DNA of 29,499 nucleotides from the NCBI GenBank assembly GCA_051453625.1, contig JBOZIK010000001.1, positions 273,730,389-273,759,887 of the forward strand, given 5' to 3'. This DNA comes from Welwitschia mirabilis. Taxonomy: Eukaryota; Gnetophyta; Gnetopsida; Welwitschiales. The position numbers were made by a program, and so were the translations under genes. Below are positions 11,541 through 21,139 of this stretch, one piece after another; position 1 is the stretch's first letter; each line of letters opens with the position of its first letter. Under the pieces are notes generated by a model. The model did no database searches, was not told the DNA's origin, and saw only the letters and a program-made list of their open reading frames with translations.

Positions 11541-11555
11541 AAAAAAAAAAAAAAA
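11541..11555 (+). repeat. A15 tract, candidate LINE A poly(A) tail
   Basis: A run of 15 A follows GTTCCACCT about 120-190 bp after the last LINE-like coding signal. LINEs end in a poly(A) tail made from the RNA template, so this could be the element's 3' end. Tails usually erode with age, so the intact run is either a slippage product or a separate younger insertion. Confidence 0.4.
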
Positions 11556-12300
11556 CTATTTGATGCCATTGATTGAGCATTATTCTGATTAGCAGCACAA
11601 CATCTAGGAATATGTTTTTATAGTTTTTGCATATGTTTCTTTTCATTCATCTTTGGAACTATCATCCTTTGGTTTAGTCTAGGTCTTAAATTTGTTTTGT
11701 TTGATGGTGGACTTGGTTACTATTTTTGTTAATGCTTTGTAAACTTATTATTTTTGGATACTATAGTGAAATATATTTTTTGGGGGTTTGACATCCCATA
11801 TATACTTGGTAAGGCACTAAGACTTTTAAGTCTAATCCACATGTTTACATATATGGAAATGGGAATGGAAATTTTGTATTACATCCATAAAGACCTATAA
11901 GATTTATTGAATAGAAAAATTTACAAGTCAAAGTAATTTGAAAATAGCCTTAAAATAATGACTAAGATAGAATGTAGAGAGTTGAAACAAAACACATAAA
12001 CTATGTGAATTTATGTTCATTTCTTAGAACACTAAAAAAAGACATAGTCTTCATCTTCAATGGCTTTAGTTGAACATAATTTGCATATTTGTTGCTCCCC
12101 TGAAATATTTTGTCATTTTCTTATTTTAATCGAACTACTCCTTCTTACTCTTTTAATTAATCCTCCAATTTTAACCGAAAATATAGCATACAAATAAAAA
12201 GGTTAATGAATATAATTCCCTCCTATAATTTAATCAAAATGAAAGCCATATCTCTTTCTTAATCATATATGGTAAATAATGTATTCTTTCCTAAAGAAAC
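11556..12300. other. AT-rich spacer before the CpG-retaining block
   Basis: No gene, RNA or repeat family was recognised. CpG is nearly absent until about 12330, where it rises sharply. Confidence 0.4.
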
Positions 12301-12628
12301 ACAATTCATTGCAGGTTCAGCATTGATGTCGTTATCTCAAGTGAAAAAAGCTCGGTCAACATTTTCAGGGCGGGCGAAACAAACAAATGTGGGGATCTTT
12401 CGGGGCGGAAAACTTTATGGATGCGTCCTGAGCGAATGGGAGAAACTTTTCGGATCACCACAACACAGGGAGTACATTTCAAAATGGAGGATTATGAAAT
12501 CTTTCAAAGAGGCTAAACTCTCGCCATCGGCGTGCCGCGTTCCCGACTTCTTCTTAGCGTTGCTTCGTCACTGTGACCGCGGCAATTCCTTCATCAAATG
12601 CGTCACTCTAGGCTATTGGTTAAGATAA
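12269..12628 (+). CDS. Hypothetical open frame, 119 codons (unsupported product)
   Basis: An ATG-started frame covers the first CpG-rich sub-block. From about residue 16 the peptide is well mixed (Lys/Arg-rich, with GRAKQTNVGIFRGGKLYG and CRVPDFFLALLRHCDR), unlike the Phe/Leu-only frames elsewhere. The part before 12315 is AT-rich and ends in TTCATTGCAG, which looks like a splice acceptor, so the ATG may lie in an intron and a real exon might begin at 12315. A second frame from 12315 is also open for about 66 codons (contains FRITTTQGVHFKMEDYEIF), which weakens any choice of frame. No domain recognised. Could be a lineage-specific exon or chance in GC-richer DNA. Confidence 0.25.
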   Translation: MVNNVFFPKETQFIAGSALMSLSQVKKARSTFSGRAKQTNVGIFRGGKLYGCVLSEWEKLFGSPQHREYISKWRIMKSFKEAKLSPSACRVPDFFLALLRHCDRGNSFIKCVTLGYWLR

Positions 12629-12687
12629 TACAACAGAAATGATCGCTTTAAGAAGAACGAATTGGAAACGTAGTCCTTTCATCATTT

Positions 12688-12870
12688 AAAGTCGTTTCAA
12701 ATCGTTTGCATGAAAAACATTTTCTGTATGACTTTCACGAAAACTTCAAGTCGGTTTCATGATTCTTCAAGCAATTTCGATTGAAATATGAAGCAAATTT
12801 ATTCATTCAACCAATCAGCTGCAGCTTCATCATCAAAGATTCAAAGTCAATTTCATGATTTGTTTAAACG
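12688..12870 (+). repeat. Three imperfect direct repeats around GTTTCATGATT
   Basis: Similar 24-bp words begin near 12688 (AAAGTCGTTTCAAATCG), 12751 (CAAGTCGGTTTCATGATTC) and 12844 (CAAAGTCAATTTCATGATT). They sit in the middle of the CpG-retaining block. The second and third are the closest pair. They may be repeated binding sites or an old local duplication; spacing is irregular. Confidence 0.45.
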
Positions 12871-12907
12871 GATCTCGTAACAGTGCGAAACTGAAAGCAG
12901 ATTTCTG

Positions 12908-13213
12908 TTATGACAATGAGCGCTCCAGAGAACAGCAAAGACAATTACATGCCAGAAATTGAAAAATGAAAGATGAGATTACCGGCTCAGCGTACAGCTC
13001 TTTCAGAGCATTTCTCACAGAAAACACGTTGCGGAGATGAGAATTAGAAGCTAAAATGAAATTGCAGTAAGACAAACAGGACGTTGACAAAACCAGAGCC
13101 CAACTTTCTGCAAAACCCTGCACAATTGTTGGAGCAAAATACGCAGTTTTGAAATGAAAAGCGATTTTAAGAATTTTCAGCGATTTTAAGAAGTTTCGAC
13201 ATTGTTCTAACAT
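12908..13213 (-). CDS. Hypothetical minus-strand open frame, 101 codons (unsupported product)
   Basis: ATG at 13213, stop at 12908, inside the CpG-retaining block. The peptide has mixed composition, with stretches such as IVQGFAESWALVLSTSCLSY and RNVFSVRNALKELYAEPV, and seven or so Cys residues. Part looks membrane- or helix-like (AESWALVLSTSCLSYCNFILA). I do not recognise a family. An acceptor-like CAATTGTGCAG lies at the codons before GFAESW, and a donor-like GTAATC follows ELYAEP, so it could instead be an internal exon of about 155 bp. Weak evidence: no clear TATA box and no homology seen. Confidence 0.27.
   Translation of the reverse strand: MLEQCRNFLKSLKILKIAFHFKTAYFAPTIVQGFAESWALVLSTSCLSYCNFILASNSHLRNVFSVRNALKELYAEPVISSFIFQFLACNCLCCSLERSLS
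13160..13197 (+). repeat. Tandem 19-bp repeat, two copies
   Basis: AGCGATTTTAAGAATTTTC at 13160-13178 is followed directly by AGCGATTTTAAGAAGTTTC at 13179-13197, differing at one base. It lies in the start of the minus-strand 101-codon frame and keeps its CpG, so the duplication is either recent or under constraint. Confidence 0.8.
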
Positions 13214-13309
13214 AAATAACTTAGCATGCTTAACTTCTCAGCTTTACTAGTTTCAATTATTATTTAAATCAATTAATATGCTCGAGTTCTGGGTCGTCCT
13301 CTGAAGTCT

Positions 13310-13680
13310 GAACCGTGTCACTATTATCACTTTACTCCGACTGCAAAAATCCGAGTCTCTTCCGAGGTGTTTGACTATGACTTCCAGTCATCTGCCCTTC
13401 CTCTCGCCCATCGGCAATTTCAGCGACGACGCTCGTTCGTGCTTTCCGGAATAAGGCATGACGGAGATATCCGTTGGCTGAATGAGACGGTCAAAAGTCA
13501 ATGCAGGCCATTCTTCTTTGTTCTTCATCGCTTTTTCCAAGCGAGAATCCATCCAAGTCTATCGATTGCCATTATTATCACTAGATATTTTTGGCCAGGC
13601 ATCTGGTGTCCGAGAGGTCTCTTCTTTATCGTATGTGGTCAAAAAGCCAAGGACTGTTACCAATGAACTTCACGAGTGAA
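13310..13680. other. Second CpG-rich sub-block with overlapping open frames, possible gene remnant
   Basis: On the plus strand a frame from ATG 13376 begins MTSSHLPFLSPIGNFSDDAR, stops at about 13454, and the same frame reopens from 13482 to 13679 (ends KKPRTVTNELHE). Another plus frame is open 13367-13666. On the minus strand a 55-codon ATG frame (contains KNKEEWPALTFDRLIQPTD) is also open. A coding gene broken by one or two mutations is possible in either direction, but no frame stands out and no domain is recognised. CpG stops abruptly after 13675, where the AT-rich repeat background resumes. Confidence 0.4.
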
Positions 13681-13786
13681 ATACTATATTTTATATATTA
13701 AAGTTTTCAAACTAAGGTTTTAAAAATAGATAGAGTTTTAATAGGTATAGGAAATTAGTATTTTTTTTAAGAATACTAAAATTTTA

Positions 13787-13980
13787 AGTGGGATATTAAA
13801 CTCAAAACTTTTAGTGCTTGTATATACTCTAGAAGTACAACCAGCACAATTACCCAAACAAATGATTTAATTCAGCTTAAAGCTTCATAATGTGTCAAAT
13901 AAGACATTCAAAAACTCAAACCAATAACCTTTTAAATGGAGAATGAGTGTTTCATGATTTGGACTACCACTGTATTAGCC
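13787..13980 (-). repeat. SINE-like repeat family, copy S1 (minus)
   Basis: Read on the minus strand, the copy starts with CAGTGGTAGTCCAAA (A-box-like), then CACTCATTCTCC, TTAAAAGGTTATTGGTTTGAG (split B-box-like GGTTTGA), TGTCTTATTTGACACATTATGAAGC, and ends with CACTAAAAGTTTTGAGTTT. The same order of blocks recurs at S2, S3, S6 and S8. The tRNA-like internal promoter boxes at the head suggest a tRNA-derived SINE. Confidence 0.58.
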
Positions 13981-13984
13981 TTAT

Positions 13985-15045
13985 AAAATTTTTAGATTCA
14001 AGACATTTTGAACTTTAGATGTTTTTTTTCTAATTTTTTATGAATCAATGCCTTTTATCTTGATCCTCTTAACTAAGCGTTACTTATATGATATTCATAT
14101 AACAATCTAACAAAGGTTACTAAAAATTTAGTTACTTAAAATAATAATGAATTCACTTGAAAAAATTTGATGTGATTTAAAGATAAATAAATAAATTCAT
14201 AAACTATAAATACTCATACAGGCCTTCTTCCATATTTTTGAGATCATCTTTGAAACATCTATTTTTTACTACTTATTATTTTGATTTCAATACAACCTCA
14301 AAATACTTCATTATAATTTAGTAACATTTCTTTTTTCTTCATTATTCCTTCTTTGATTATTCTATACTTTGTACACATGTTTTCCATCTTGCATCTTACA
14401 TGTCTTCAAATCAATTTTATGATCTTTTAATTAATTAACTTCAATATACACTACACATTTAACTTCTCTTGACTGTTTATGTCTATTTCATCTTATTTTA
14501 TTTATCAAATAATATAGACTTAATTCATAAATCTTATTTTCTTTTTATTTTTTATTATCATTATTCAAAAAGAATGAAGATTTTGCAACCTTCTTAAAAA
14601 CTTCCTTTATAATTCTAAGGATGTTTATTTATCACACTAAAATTTACTAGCATATATCCACCTCAACTAAGTAACAAAAATCATTTTGAATTATATCTAA
14701 ACATTTTTCTTTTCTAATTATTTAAGAAATAAAAAATTTCATTAAGTTAAAGCGAAAATTTATCATATTAAATTTGGGCTAAGATAACAATCCTATGAAA
14801 TACAAGTAAAAATTATAATTCTATTCATCCATCTCATTTTAGAAAGTGAAGCAAGTAGTTGTGATAAAGGGTGAGGCTCTAGTGTTATCATGGAAGTTTA
14901 GTCAATGATACAATAGTAGATAATATAATGAGCTTTTAAGTTTCTTAACATTGAGTAAACTTAAAGATCATATATTATGTATGATTTCTATACATGTTAC
15001 ATATGCATAGCACACATGATTTTAGTACTATAATGAAAATAACCA
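13985..15045. other. AT-rich non-coding stretch
   Basis: No gene or clear repeat was recognised. Poly-pyrimidine plus strand between about 14270 and 14560. No open frame with a plausible protein. Confidence 0.4.
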
Positions 15046-15047
15046 AC

Positions 15048-15240
15048 GAGGTGGTAGTTCATTTGTTGAGACACTTATAGTTTACTCAAAATGTTTGGGT
15101 TCAAATCTTTAGGTGTCTTATTTGACATGATAACTTTCATAAGGACTTAACCATAGTTAAATTATTCTTTTAATCATTATGGTGGTTGTGCTCTTGGATG
15201 CAAGTATAGTTACTAAAGTTTCAAGTTGAACATTCCACTA
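15048..15240 (+). repeat. SINE-like repeat family, copy S2 (plus)
   Basis: Begins GAGGTGGTAGTTCA (A-box-like). Then come TTGGGTTCAAATC (B-box-like), GGTGTCTTATTTGACATGATAA, ATCATTATGGTGGTTGTGCT, and the end block TTACTAAAGTTTCAAGTTGA and CATTCCAC. Block order and spacing match S1 read in reverse and S6/S8. Confidence 0.6.
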
Positions 15241-15370
15241 CTAATATAACTAAAATAAAAATTTATGAGTATATCCTAAAATTAATTTTTGTGTTATCAT
15301 TGAAAATAAGAATAGTTTCAAATGAATTTAAAATAATAGATATTATTATTTAATCATAAATTTTAAGTTG

Positions 15371-15570
15371 TTGATGGAGTTGTAATCTAAGCAATGGGGC
15401 ATTGATACTTTATTTAGGAGGTTATAGATTTGAACGTTTAGATGCCCTGTTTAACACACTATAAGTCCCTTGGTGCAATTTAGTTATTTTTTTAGGCAAG
15501 CAAGATGATCACGCTTTTTGAGGAAGATACATGCACTAAAACTTTTTACTTTGACATCCTCCATTTCACT
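15371..15570 (+). repeat. SINE-like repeat family, copy S3 (plus)
   Basis: Contains TTAGGAGGTTATAGATTTGAACG (B-box-like), GATGCCCTGTTTAACACACTATAAGTCCC, GATGATCACGCTTTTTGAGGAAG and CACTAAAACTTTTTACTTTGACATCC. The head is degraded. It lies about 130 bp after S2 in the same orientation. Confidence 0.52.
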
Positions 15571-15713
15571 TGGGTAAGTTAAAAGAATGGAGACAAAACT
15601 ATTATGTAGTACTTGTACATATTTTTTTCATTAAACATAAAATTAAAAATAATATAAGTAAAAACTTAAAAAAAATCATACATATAAACAAACTAGATAG
15701 ATAATATAAAAAT

Positions 15714-16122
15714 NNNNNNNNNNNNNNNNNNNNNNNNNNNNNNNNNNNNNNNNNNNNNNNNNNNNNNNNNNNNNNNNNNNNNNNNNNNNNNNNNNNNNNN
15801 NNNNNNNNNNNNNNNNNNNNNNNNNNNNNNNNNNNNNNNNNNNNNNNNNNNNNNNNNNNNNNNNNNNNNNNNNNNNNNNNNNNNNNNNNNNNNNNNNNNN
15901 NNNNNNNNNNNNNNNNNNNNNNNNNNNNNNNNNNNNNNNNNNNNNNNNNNNNNNNNNNNNNNNNNNNNNNNNNNNNNNNNNNNNNNNNNNNNNNNNNNNN
16001 NNNNNNNNNNNNNNNNNNNNNNNNNNNNNNNNNNNNNNNNNNNNNNNNNNNNNNNNNNNNNNNNNNNNNNNNNNNNNNNNNNNNNNNNNNNNNNNNNNNN
16101 NNNNNNNNNNNNNNNNNNNNNN
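15714..16122. other. Assembly gap (409 N)
   Basis: Run of N. Open frames that cross it are artefacts of translating N and are not genes. Confidence 0.99.
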
Positions 16123-17150
16123 AGAGAAATATATAGGTCTTCTTATAGGAAAAATTATTATACAATGTAGCATTATTTATTTATTATGGGCAGAGGACGT
16201 ATTATGGGTTGGGAGTGTTAAACTCCAAATTTTTACTAACTCCCAACTCAGAAAAATGATTTAATGACACACATGCTAATTAGGGAATCTTAGGGCTCAA
16301 ATTAAAACCTCTTAATTGAAAAAAAGACCCCACTAGTACCAATACTCTCTTATAGATTATTTATTTATTAATCATAAAGTGTCTTCTTAGAGACATTCTA
16401 ATAGCAGAGTAGTCTTCTTGTGACTTTGTGGTTACAAGTTCAATTATTGAAAAGCTCATTTAGTGGTGGATTTCTAAAGTTCAATAAGGTAAAAGAATGA
16501 GAAGAAGCTCAGGAGAGCCAAGGTTTAGGGTCTAAAGGCTTTCCAAAGAGGGTTTCACAGGCAAAAGCAGTACAAGGCCTGTAATGCTCATAATAGTTAG
16601 GTTGCATCTTAGACAGTGCATTCACAATGTACAATTCTTTTCTTTTTCTTTTTTTTCCTTTTTTATTTTTTTATTTAAGATTCCTTTATTTAATAAAGCA
16701 GAGCAGAGCAAATGGAAGTAAAATAAAGTAGAATGACTAGCACATTCTTTGTCCATTATTCTATTAGACATGAACATTGTGAAGACTTAAAGGACATAGT
16801 AGGAGCATGAAAGCCTCATGTTCCCCTCAGGGGAGGTTTTTAATCAATGGATCATGAACCTCAAAAATTCAAAAAGTTAGGATTAAATGGCCTTAAGGCA
16901 TCCAACATAGTGGAAGCTTTACTACCAATAGTACTAGAAGGTATGAGGTAAGGAAAAAATTAGAATATGGTAGCTGAATCTATAGTGACTAGAACTCATA
17001 GAGTCTTTGAGGGGAGGAAAATAATAAAGCTTCCAAAAATCTAAACTTTGAATTTGGGTGGAAGGCTTCCATCACTAGGGGAAAAAAATCTAGAATGCTA
17101 TTCTAGAAACCTTGAAGCCCATTTCAAAAATAGCCTAATCAGAAAGTTTT
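16123..17150. other. Non-coding stretch between gap and LINE B
   Basis: A partial SINE-like piece may lie at 16376-16470 (GTGGTTACAAGTTCAATTATTG resembles a B box). An inverted repeat TTGGGAGT...ACTCCCAA lies at 16209-16246. A pyrimidine-rich tract is at 16630-16675, and GCAGAGCAGAGCA at about 16698-16710. From about 16500 on, the sequence may be the 5' part of LINE B, but I cannot see its domain there. Confidence 0.4.
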
Positions 17151-17344
17151 AATCTTTAGGATTAATACCTTTCATCAAGAAGATTAGACTTCCATGTGAT
17201 AAGAAGTTATAGCCAATTGCAAGGTAATTTTATTTCATGGTGGTTTTCTCCCATTTCATTTAATAGAGAAGGATATGAATAAAGTGTTCTTAAAAATAAC
17301 CTTCTTTTTTTTTTTGGCTGATTAGGTTTGGTTCTTATGAAATG

Positions 17345-17680
17345 ATTCCAATTCATTCTTGACAAGGATAATATTCTTCAAAAGATACCAGTATGAATTC
17401 ACATTTCAAATCCTTACATGAAGATATGTCATCCTATTTTCTTCAAGTAAGTAGATAATATGATAGGCAAGTTTGTCTAACTAGATAGAAGTACAAATAA
17501 TATGGCAAGAATGACATTAGCTTGAAGATGTGTATAATAAAAGTTGAAAATTTTAAAGTGAGCAAGATCATCATTAATAGACAATGGGGAGAATCAATGT
17601 TAAACCTAGAAATACAGAATATTTTCCTCTAATGCTCAAAATGTGGAACAAATGAAAACACAATAGATAGATGTAAGAAA
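17345..17680 (+). pseudogene. LINE B ORF1 remnant: DUF4283 tail plus CCHC zinc knuckle
   Basis: ORF1 proteins of plant L1 LINEs bind element RNA. Visible here: HISNPYMKICHPIFFK (about 17400-17447), then NMIGKFV, LDRSTNNMARMTLA (17484-17525), KIIINRQWGESMLNLEI, and the knuckle CSKCGTNENTIDRC (17632-17673), which fits C-x2-C-x4-H-x4-C except that the His position is Asn. The order (hydrophobic P-x-h-x-H-P block, G-K-F-V, D-x-x-T, A-R-M, then W-G and knuckle) is that of the DUF4283/zf-CCHC family. Stops interrupt it, for example at 17475 and 17629. Confidence 0.82.
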
Positions 17681-18108
17681 AATAAGAATGATGAGAAAAT
17701 TTAGGATACTGATGGGAAGTAAGAATGGTAAAAGGTGAAGAATAAGAAAATAAAGAAGAAATCATATGCTATTCTAAATAATAAACCATTACCACAGGCA
17801 AACAAATTTTGCATTTTATCTAAAGAAAAGCTAGAATAGTAGCCCCCTAGATATATAAGAAGTTACATAAGGAGGAATACTAAAGGAAAGAGATGGATTA
17901 GCCCTTAGCAAACTCGTATGAGAATGAATAAATCAACAATACATATATATAGCATAGTGAAGATGCACTATAAGTGATAAAGATGGAAGCCATGTTCAAG
18001 AATTCTATAGCATAAAGAATTTGGCCAAATATGCATACAAGGAAGATTGAAAAAAAAAAGGAAGTATCTCTAAAATGATAAGCAATCCTATTTCATTTTT
18101 CAATGATT

Positions 18109-18700
18109 ATATCTTAAAATTGTAGAGGATTCAAAAATGGTTTAAAAAACCATCATATCTAGGAACTTCTAAAAGAACATTCAGTTTCTATTTGTCTTAT
18201 GTAAGAAATAAAGCTAAATGTTGTTAAATTAAGAATTTTTTCTTTAAATATGATTGGTATTTTATTCCAATTTCTAGTATTAGCACTAAAGGAGGTTTAT
18301 TATTTCTTTGAATACATAGTAAAGTTGGGATTATCAATTAGACTAGTCATTATATTACTATTGATTGGATCTTCAATAATTAACAATGGAAAGGTACAAA
18401 TTTTGATCAGCCTTAAGACTAGAATATCAAGATGGAATATCTTCTTCAAATACAATTAGATTCTTTTAATATTATAATGGATGATCTCAATCAAATTTTA
18501 GCCTCCATGAGAAATATGTTACTCTTCCAAATCTAGCCTCTTTGGATCTTTTCTCATGATTTCTTATTAAGCATAGATACAAGGACCTCCCTCTGCATAA
18601 CCCATCTTACACCTCGAGCAGCCTTAGAGAGGAGCCTTACTTAGTTATATTTTGAATAGAAAAATGCATAGTTAATAATTTTTACTACCATTTCTTCTTA
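18109..18700 (+). pseudogene. LINE B AP-endonuclease domain remnant
   Basis: The ORF2 endonuclease nicks target DNA to prime reverse transcription. The family start I-S-W-N-C-R-G-h reads I-S-stop-N-C-R-G-F at 18109-18132. It is followed by ELLKEHSVSICLM (18162-18200), stop, then EIKLNVVKL, corresponding to the Q/L-E-T-K metal-binding block with the Glu kept. The frame 18250-18459 (69 codons, ILVLW-like region) continues the domain without recognisable key residues. DLPLHNPSYTSSSL near 18582-18623 matches the N-x-x-Y/F-T-W block before the R-L-D-R sequence. The final S-D-H block is not clearly visible. Confidence 0.72.
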
Positions 18701-19339
18701 TAAGCAAAGGCTTAACATTTCTTAAATTATAGGTCCATTTTATTTTTCTTGAAAATCTTCAACAAAGTCTTTTTCAATTGAGCACTTTAGGATAGGAGAT
18801 TCAAATTTCAAAGATCTTCTAGCTCTAGTTTAGAGTACTCTAATAGAAAGCACTTAGTCATTTCACCTCTTTCAAATGATTAAGCTTCTAAAAACGATCT
18901 TATAGAGTGGAAGAAGTATCTGAAGACCACTCCTTTATGAGGACCTTCATCAAATATAGGCTTAGAATAAAAAATGCATAATTTCTCTAACTATAAAAAG
19001 TAGTTGATGACGCATATCCATGTGATGTTATAAAAGGAATTTACTTATTAAAGGAAATGATCAAGGTTTTAAGGGCTACAAGAAGGGGACCGCAAAACTA
19101 GATTCTTTTTTTTTTCTAAATAATATTTTTACATACGAATAATAAGAATAGATAATAGAATAGCATTGCCTAGAGCATGTCTGAAATGCATCAAAAAAAC
19201 AACAACCAAATTATAGAAGAATTTATTAGTTACTTTTAAAGCCTATTCATTGAAAAGGAAGAAAATCTATAAGCCACTTCTATTGATACAATTATTGCTA
19301 ATGACTAGTATAACTACTTTAATTAGAGAATTATAGTGA

Positions 19340-20090
19340 ATGAAATCGAAGAAGCTTTCTATTCAATGTAGAAAAATGAAGTTCTTAAACCTAATGGTTT
19401 TTGAGCAAACTCCTATTAAAATTACTAGATCATTATTGAGAAAGACGTTTTTGTAGTAGTGCAAGAAGCTTTTGATAAAGAGGCCTTTTATTTCCCTTTT
19501 AATGACTTGCATCATGATTATTCCTAAAGTAGAAGATGCTAGCTACCTTCAAAAATATCGATTCATTATACTTTGTAATTATTTTTACAAGATCTATACT
19601 ATAATCATAATAAGGATTTTGAAATCATTACTCCCAGACTTGATCCTTCCATTTTAATCTAGCTTTGTGTTAAGGCATATAATTTATGATAATATTATCT
19701 TAGCTAATGAGATTATTCATTTGCAGAATCAAAAAATACAAATCAATAATGTTTTTAAAGTTGGACATAGCTAAGGAATTTGACATAGTCTAGTGGAGTA
19801 CAATAAAACATGTTCTAAATGAGCACGACCTCCTCACACCCCTTAGAAAATCCATCTCCTTTTGTATTTCAATGTTAAAATTCCTAATAATGATTAATGA
19901 GAAGAAATATGATTATTTTTGAGCCATAGTGGGTTGCATTAAGGGAACCCTCTTTCTCTAACATTATTTGTACTAGTTATGGATACATTACCTAAACTAA
20001 TTTTAAAACATAGAATCATAGCCACAAAAATTGCTAAATATTATCCAATACTTCAATTTATAGATGATACCCTCCTATGTCTATATTCAA
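19340..20090 (+). pseudogene. LINE B reverse transcriptase, catalytic Asp residues still present
   Basis: Blocks in order: NEIEEAFYSM and KNEVLKPNGF (about 19334-19400; family A-P-G-x-D-G-F block, degraded), IIEKDVFVVVQEAF, IPKVEDASYLQKYRFIILCN (19521-19580; the P-K-x-x-x-x-x-x-Y-R-P-I-x-L-C-N block), FYKIYTIIIIRILKSLLPD, YDNIILANEIIHL, motif A FLKLDIAKEFDIV (19755-19793), motif B-like CIKGTLFL (19933-19956), and motif C QFIDDTLLCLYS (20054-20089) with the two Asp codons at 20063-20068. Stops and at least two frame changes make it non-functional. The ATG frame 19472-19657 lies inside this domain and is not a separate gene. Confidence 0.85.
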
Positions 20091-20830
20091 GTGTCTTTAA
20101 GTCTCATAAAGCTTGGTAAGTATTGGAATACTTTCACTATTTTTTAGGTCTAAAAGTAATTTGGGATAAATCATAATGGAGTAAAGGAGGGAAGACATTC
20201 TCAAAATATTGCAATGCTTCTTAGCTACTTTCCTAGACTCCTACTTGATCTCCTTATTTATATAGAGTAATACATGATTAATATCTAAAATTTAATCATT
20301 AAAAGAATAACAGAAAGGCTTTCAAGATGGTATAACCAAAGTGCATGAAAGCTTATTCTAGTGAAGTCTTAACTGATAAGCATGATAGTCTACTGAGCTA
20401 GTTGTTTTTCCATCTCTAACAAGCTCACAAGATAATAGATAACATCACTAAATATTTTATATATTCTAGGTAAAATTCTCATAAAATTGCGTACCTCATA
20501 GATTATGAAGAAATAGCCATGCTTAAAAAGTGGAAGAATTGGAAGTAAGAAAAATTAAGGATATAAATTAATGTCTACTTATCAAGAATTTTTGGTAGAA
20601 TGTATACAGGTGAGAACATTTCATGGATTAACATTTTTAAGGATGAATACCAAAACAAAGAAAGATTCTCTATTTTGAAAGCATATAAAAAGATCCACCA
20701 AAATTATTTAGCCTCAGTTACTTAATAATGAAATCCAGCAAATAAGGTTTCCTATTTAGAATGGGAACATCAATACTACTGAGATGTACTATGATCTCTT
20801 TAAGTATAAAAACAGTGGTCTTATCTTTAG

Positions 20831-21000
20831 AAGCTTCAAATTCCTAAGAAGATCAAAATATTTTGGTAGCATATGATAAAAGGTTGCATCTCCACTAAAA
20901 ATAATCTTATCAAGAGAAATTTTAAAATTAGTGAAGATTGTCCCTTTTGTCATGAAGATAATAAAACTATAATCCACCTCTTCAATTAATGCTCCTTCAA
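20831..21000 (+). pseudogene. LINE B zf-RVT zinc-binding domain
   Basis: A nearly open stretch reads KLQIPKKIKIFW, stop, HMIKGCISTKNNLIKRNF, CPFCHEDNKTIIHLFN, stop, C. This matches the zf-RVT domain found after the RT of plant LINEs: P-x-K-h-x-h-F-x-W, then h-x-T-x-x-x-L-x-x-R, then C-P-x-C ... E-x-x-x-H-L-F-x-x-C. All four expected zinc ligands (Cys, Cys, His, Cys) are present. A 62-codon minus-strand frame over 20789-20977 is the shadow of this domain. Confidence 0.85.
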
Positions 21001-21139
21001 TCCCCCTTCTAATTTTGATCTTGAAAGCTTTTACAACTACAAGGATAAGAATGCAATCATCATTAGAGCCTTAGTCCTATGGAAGCAGCATAGATACAAT
21101 ATTTATGTTTGAAAATGAGTTCACTCTATTTCCAAACTT

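Larger units (their letters stand above)
8690..11555 (+). mobile_element. LINE A: decayed plant L1-type non-LTR retrotransposon (ORF2 RT region to A-tract)
   Basis: Plus-strand translation, with frame changes and many stops, follows a plant L1-type ORF2 from the linker before RT to the C-terminal zinc-finger region. Signals in order: WFKIQDK near 8730 (linker), KKDGKTLGYEDFLVKFF about 9000-9052, RT blocks 9213-9620, TPLKDQGGIDFLNIF about 10414-10460 (the G-G-L/I-x-F/L block after the RT), and a possible zf-RVT segment 11205-11350. An A15 tract at 11541-11555 sits where a LINE poly(A) tail might be. No endonuclease was seen, so the copy is probably 5' truncated or too decayed. A foreign-looking insert lies at about 9970-10165. 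No function is expected. Confidence 0.8.
12305..13680. other. CpG-retaining block, candidate unmethylated genic or recently inserted sequence
   Basis: CpG is very rare in the surrounding kilobases but frequent here: about 22 CpG between 12331 and 12660 alone, and many more through 13640. In plant repeats methylated CpG decays to TpG/CpA, so retention indicates either an unmethylated (genic or regulatory) region or recent arrival. Two denser sub-blocks (12331-12660 and 13310-13665) flank a moderately CpG-bearing middle. CCAAT-type motifs occur: AACCAATCAG at about 12809-12818, and on the minus strand AACCAATAG at about 12612-12620. Several open frames exist on both strands but none has a recognisable domain. 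Options are a lineage-specific gene, a gene fragment, or a promoter or non-coding RNA locus. Confidence 0.6.

Noticed and set aside
15602-16173. Minus-strand frames crossing the first gap
   Set aside because: Openness is produced by N, not sequence.
16376-16470. Possible additional SINE-like copy or tRNA-derived piece
   Set aside because: Only a B-box-like word is visible; too little matches the family blocks for a separate feature.
20789-20977. 62-codon minus-strand frame
   Set aside because: Shadow of the plus-strand zf-RVT domain, whose Cys/His ligands are clearly visible.
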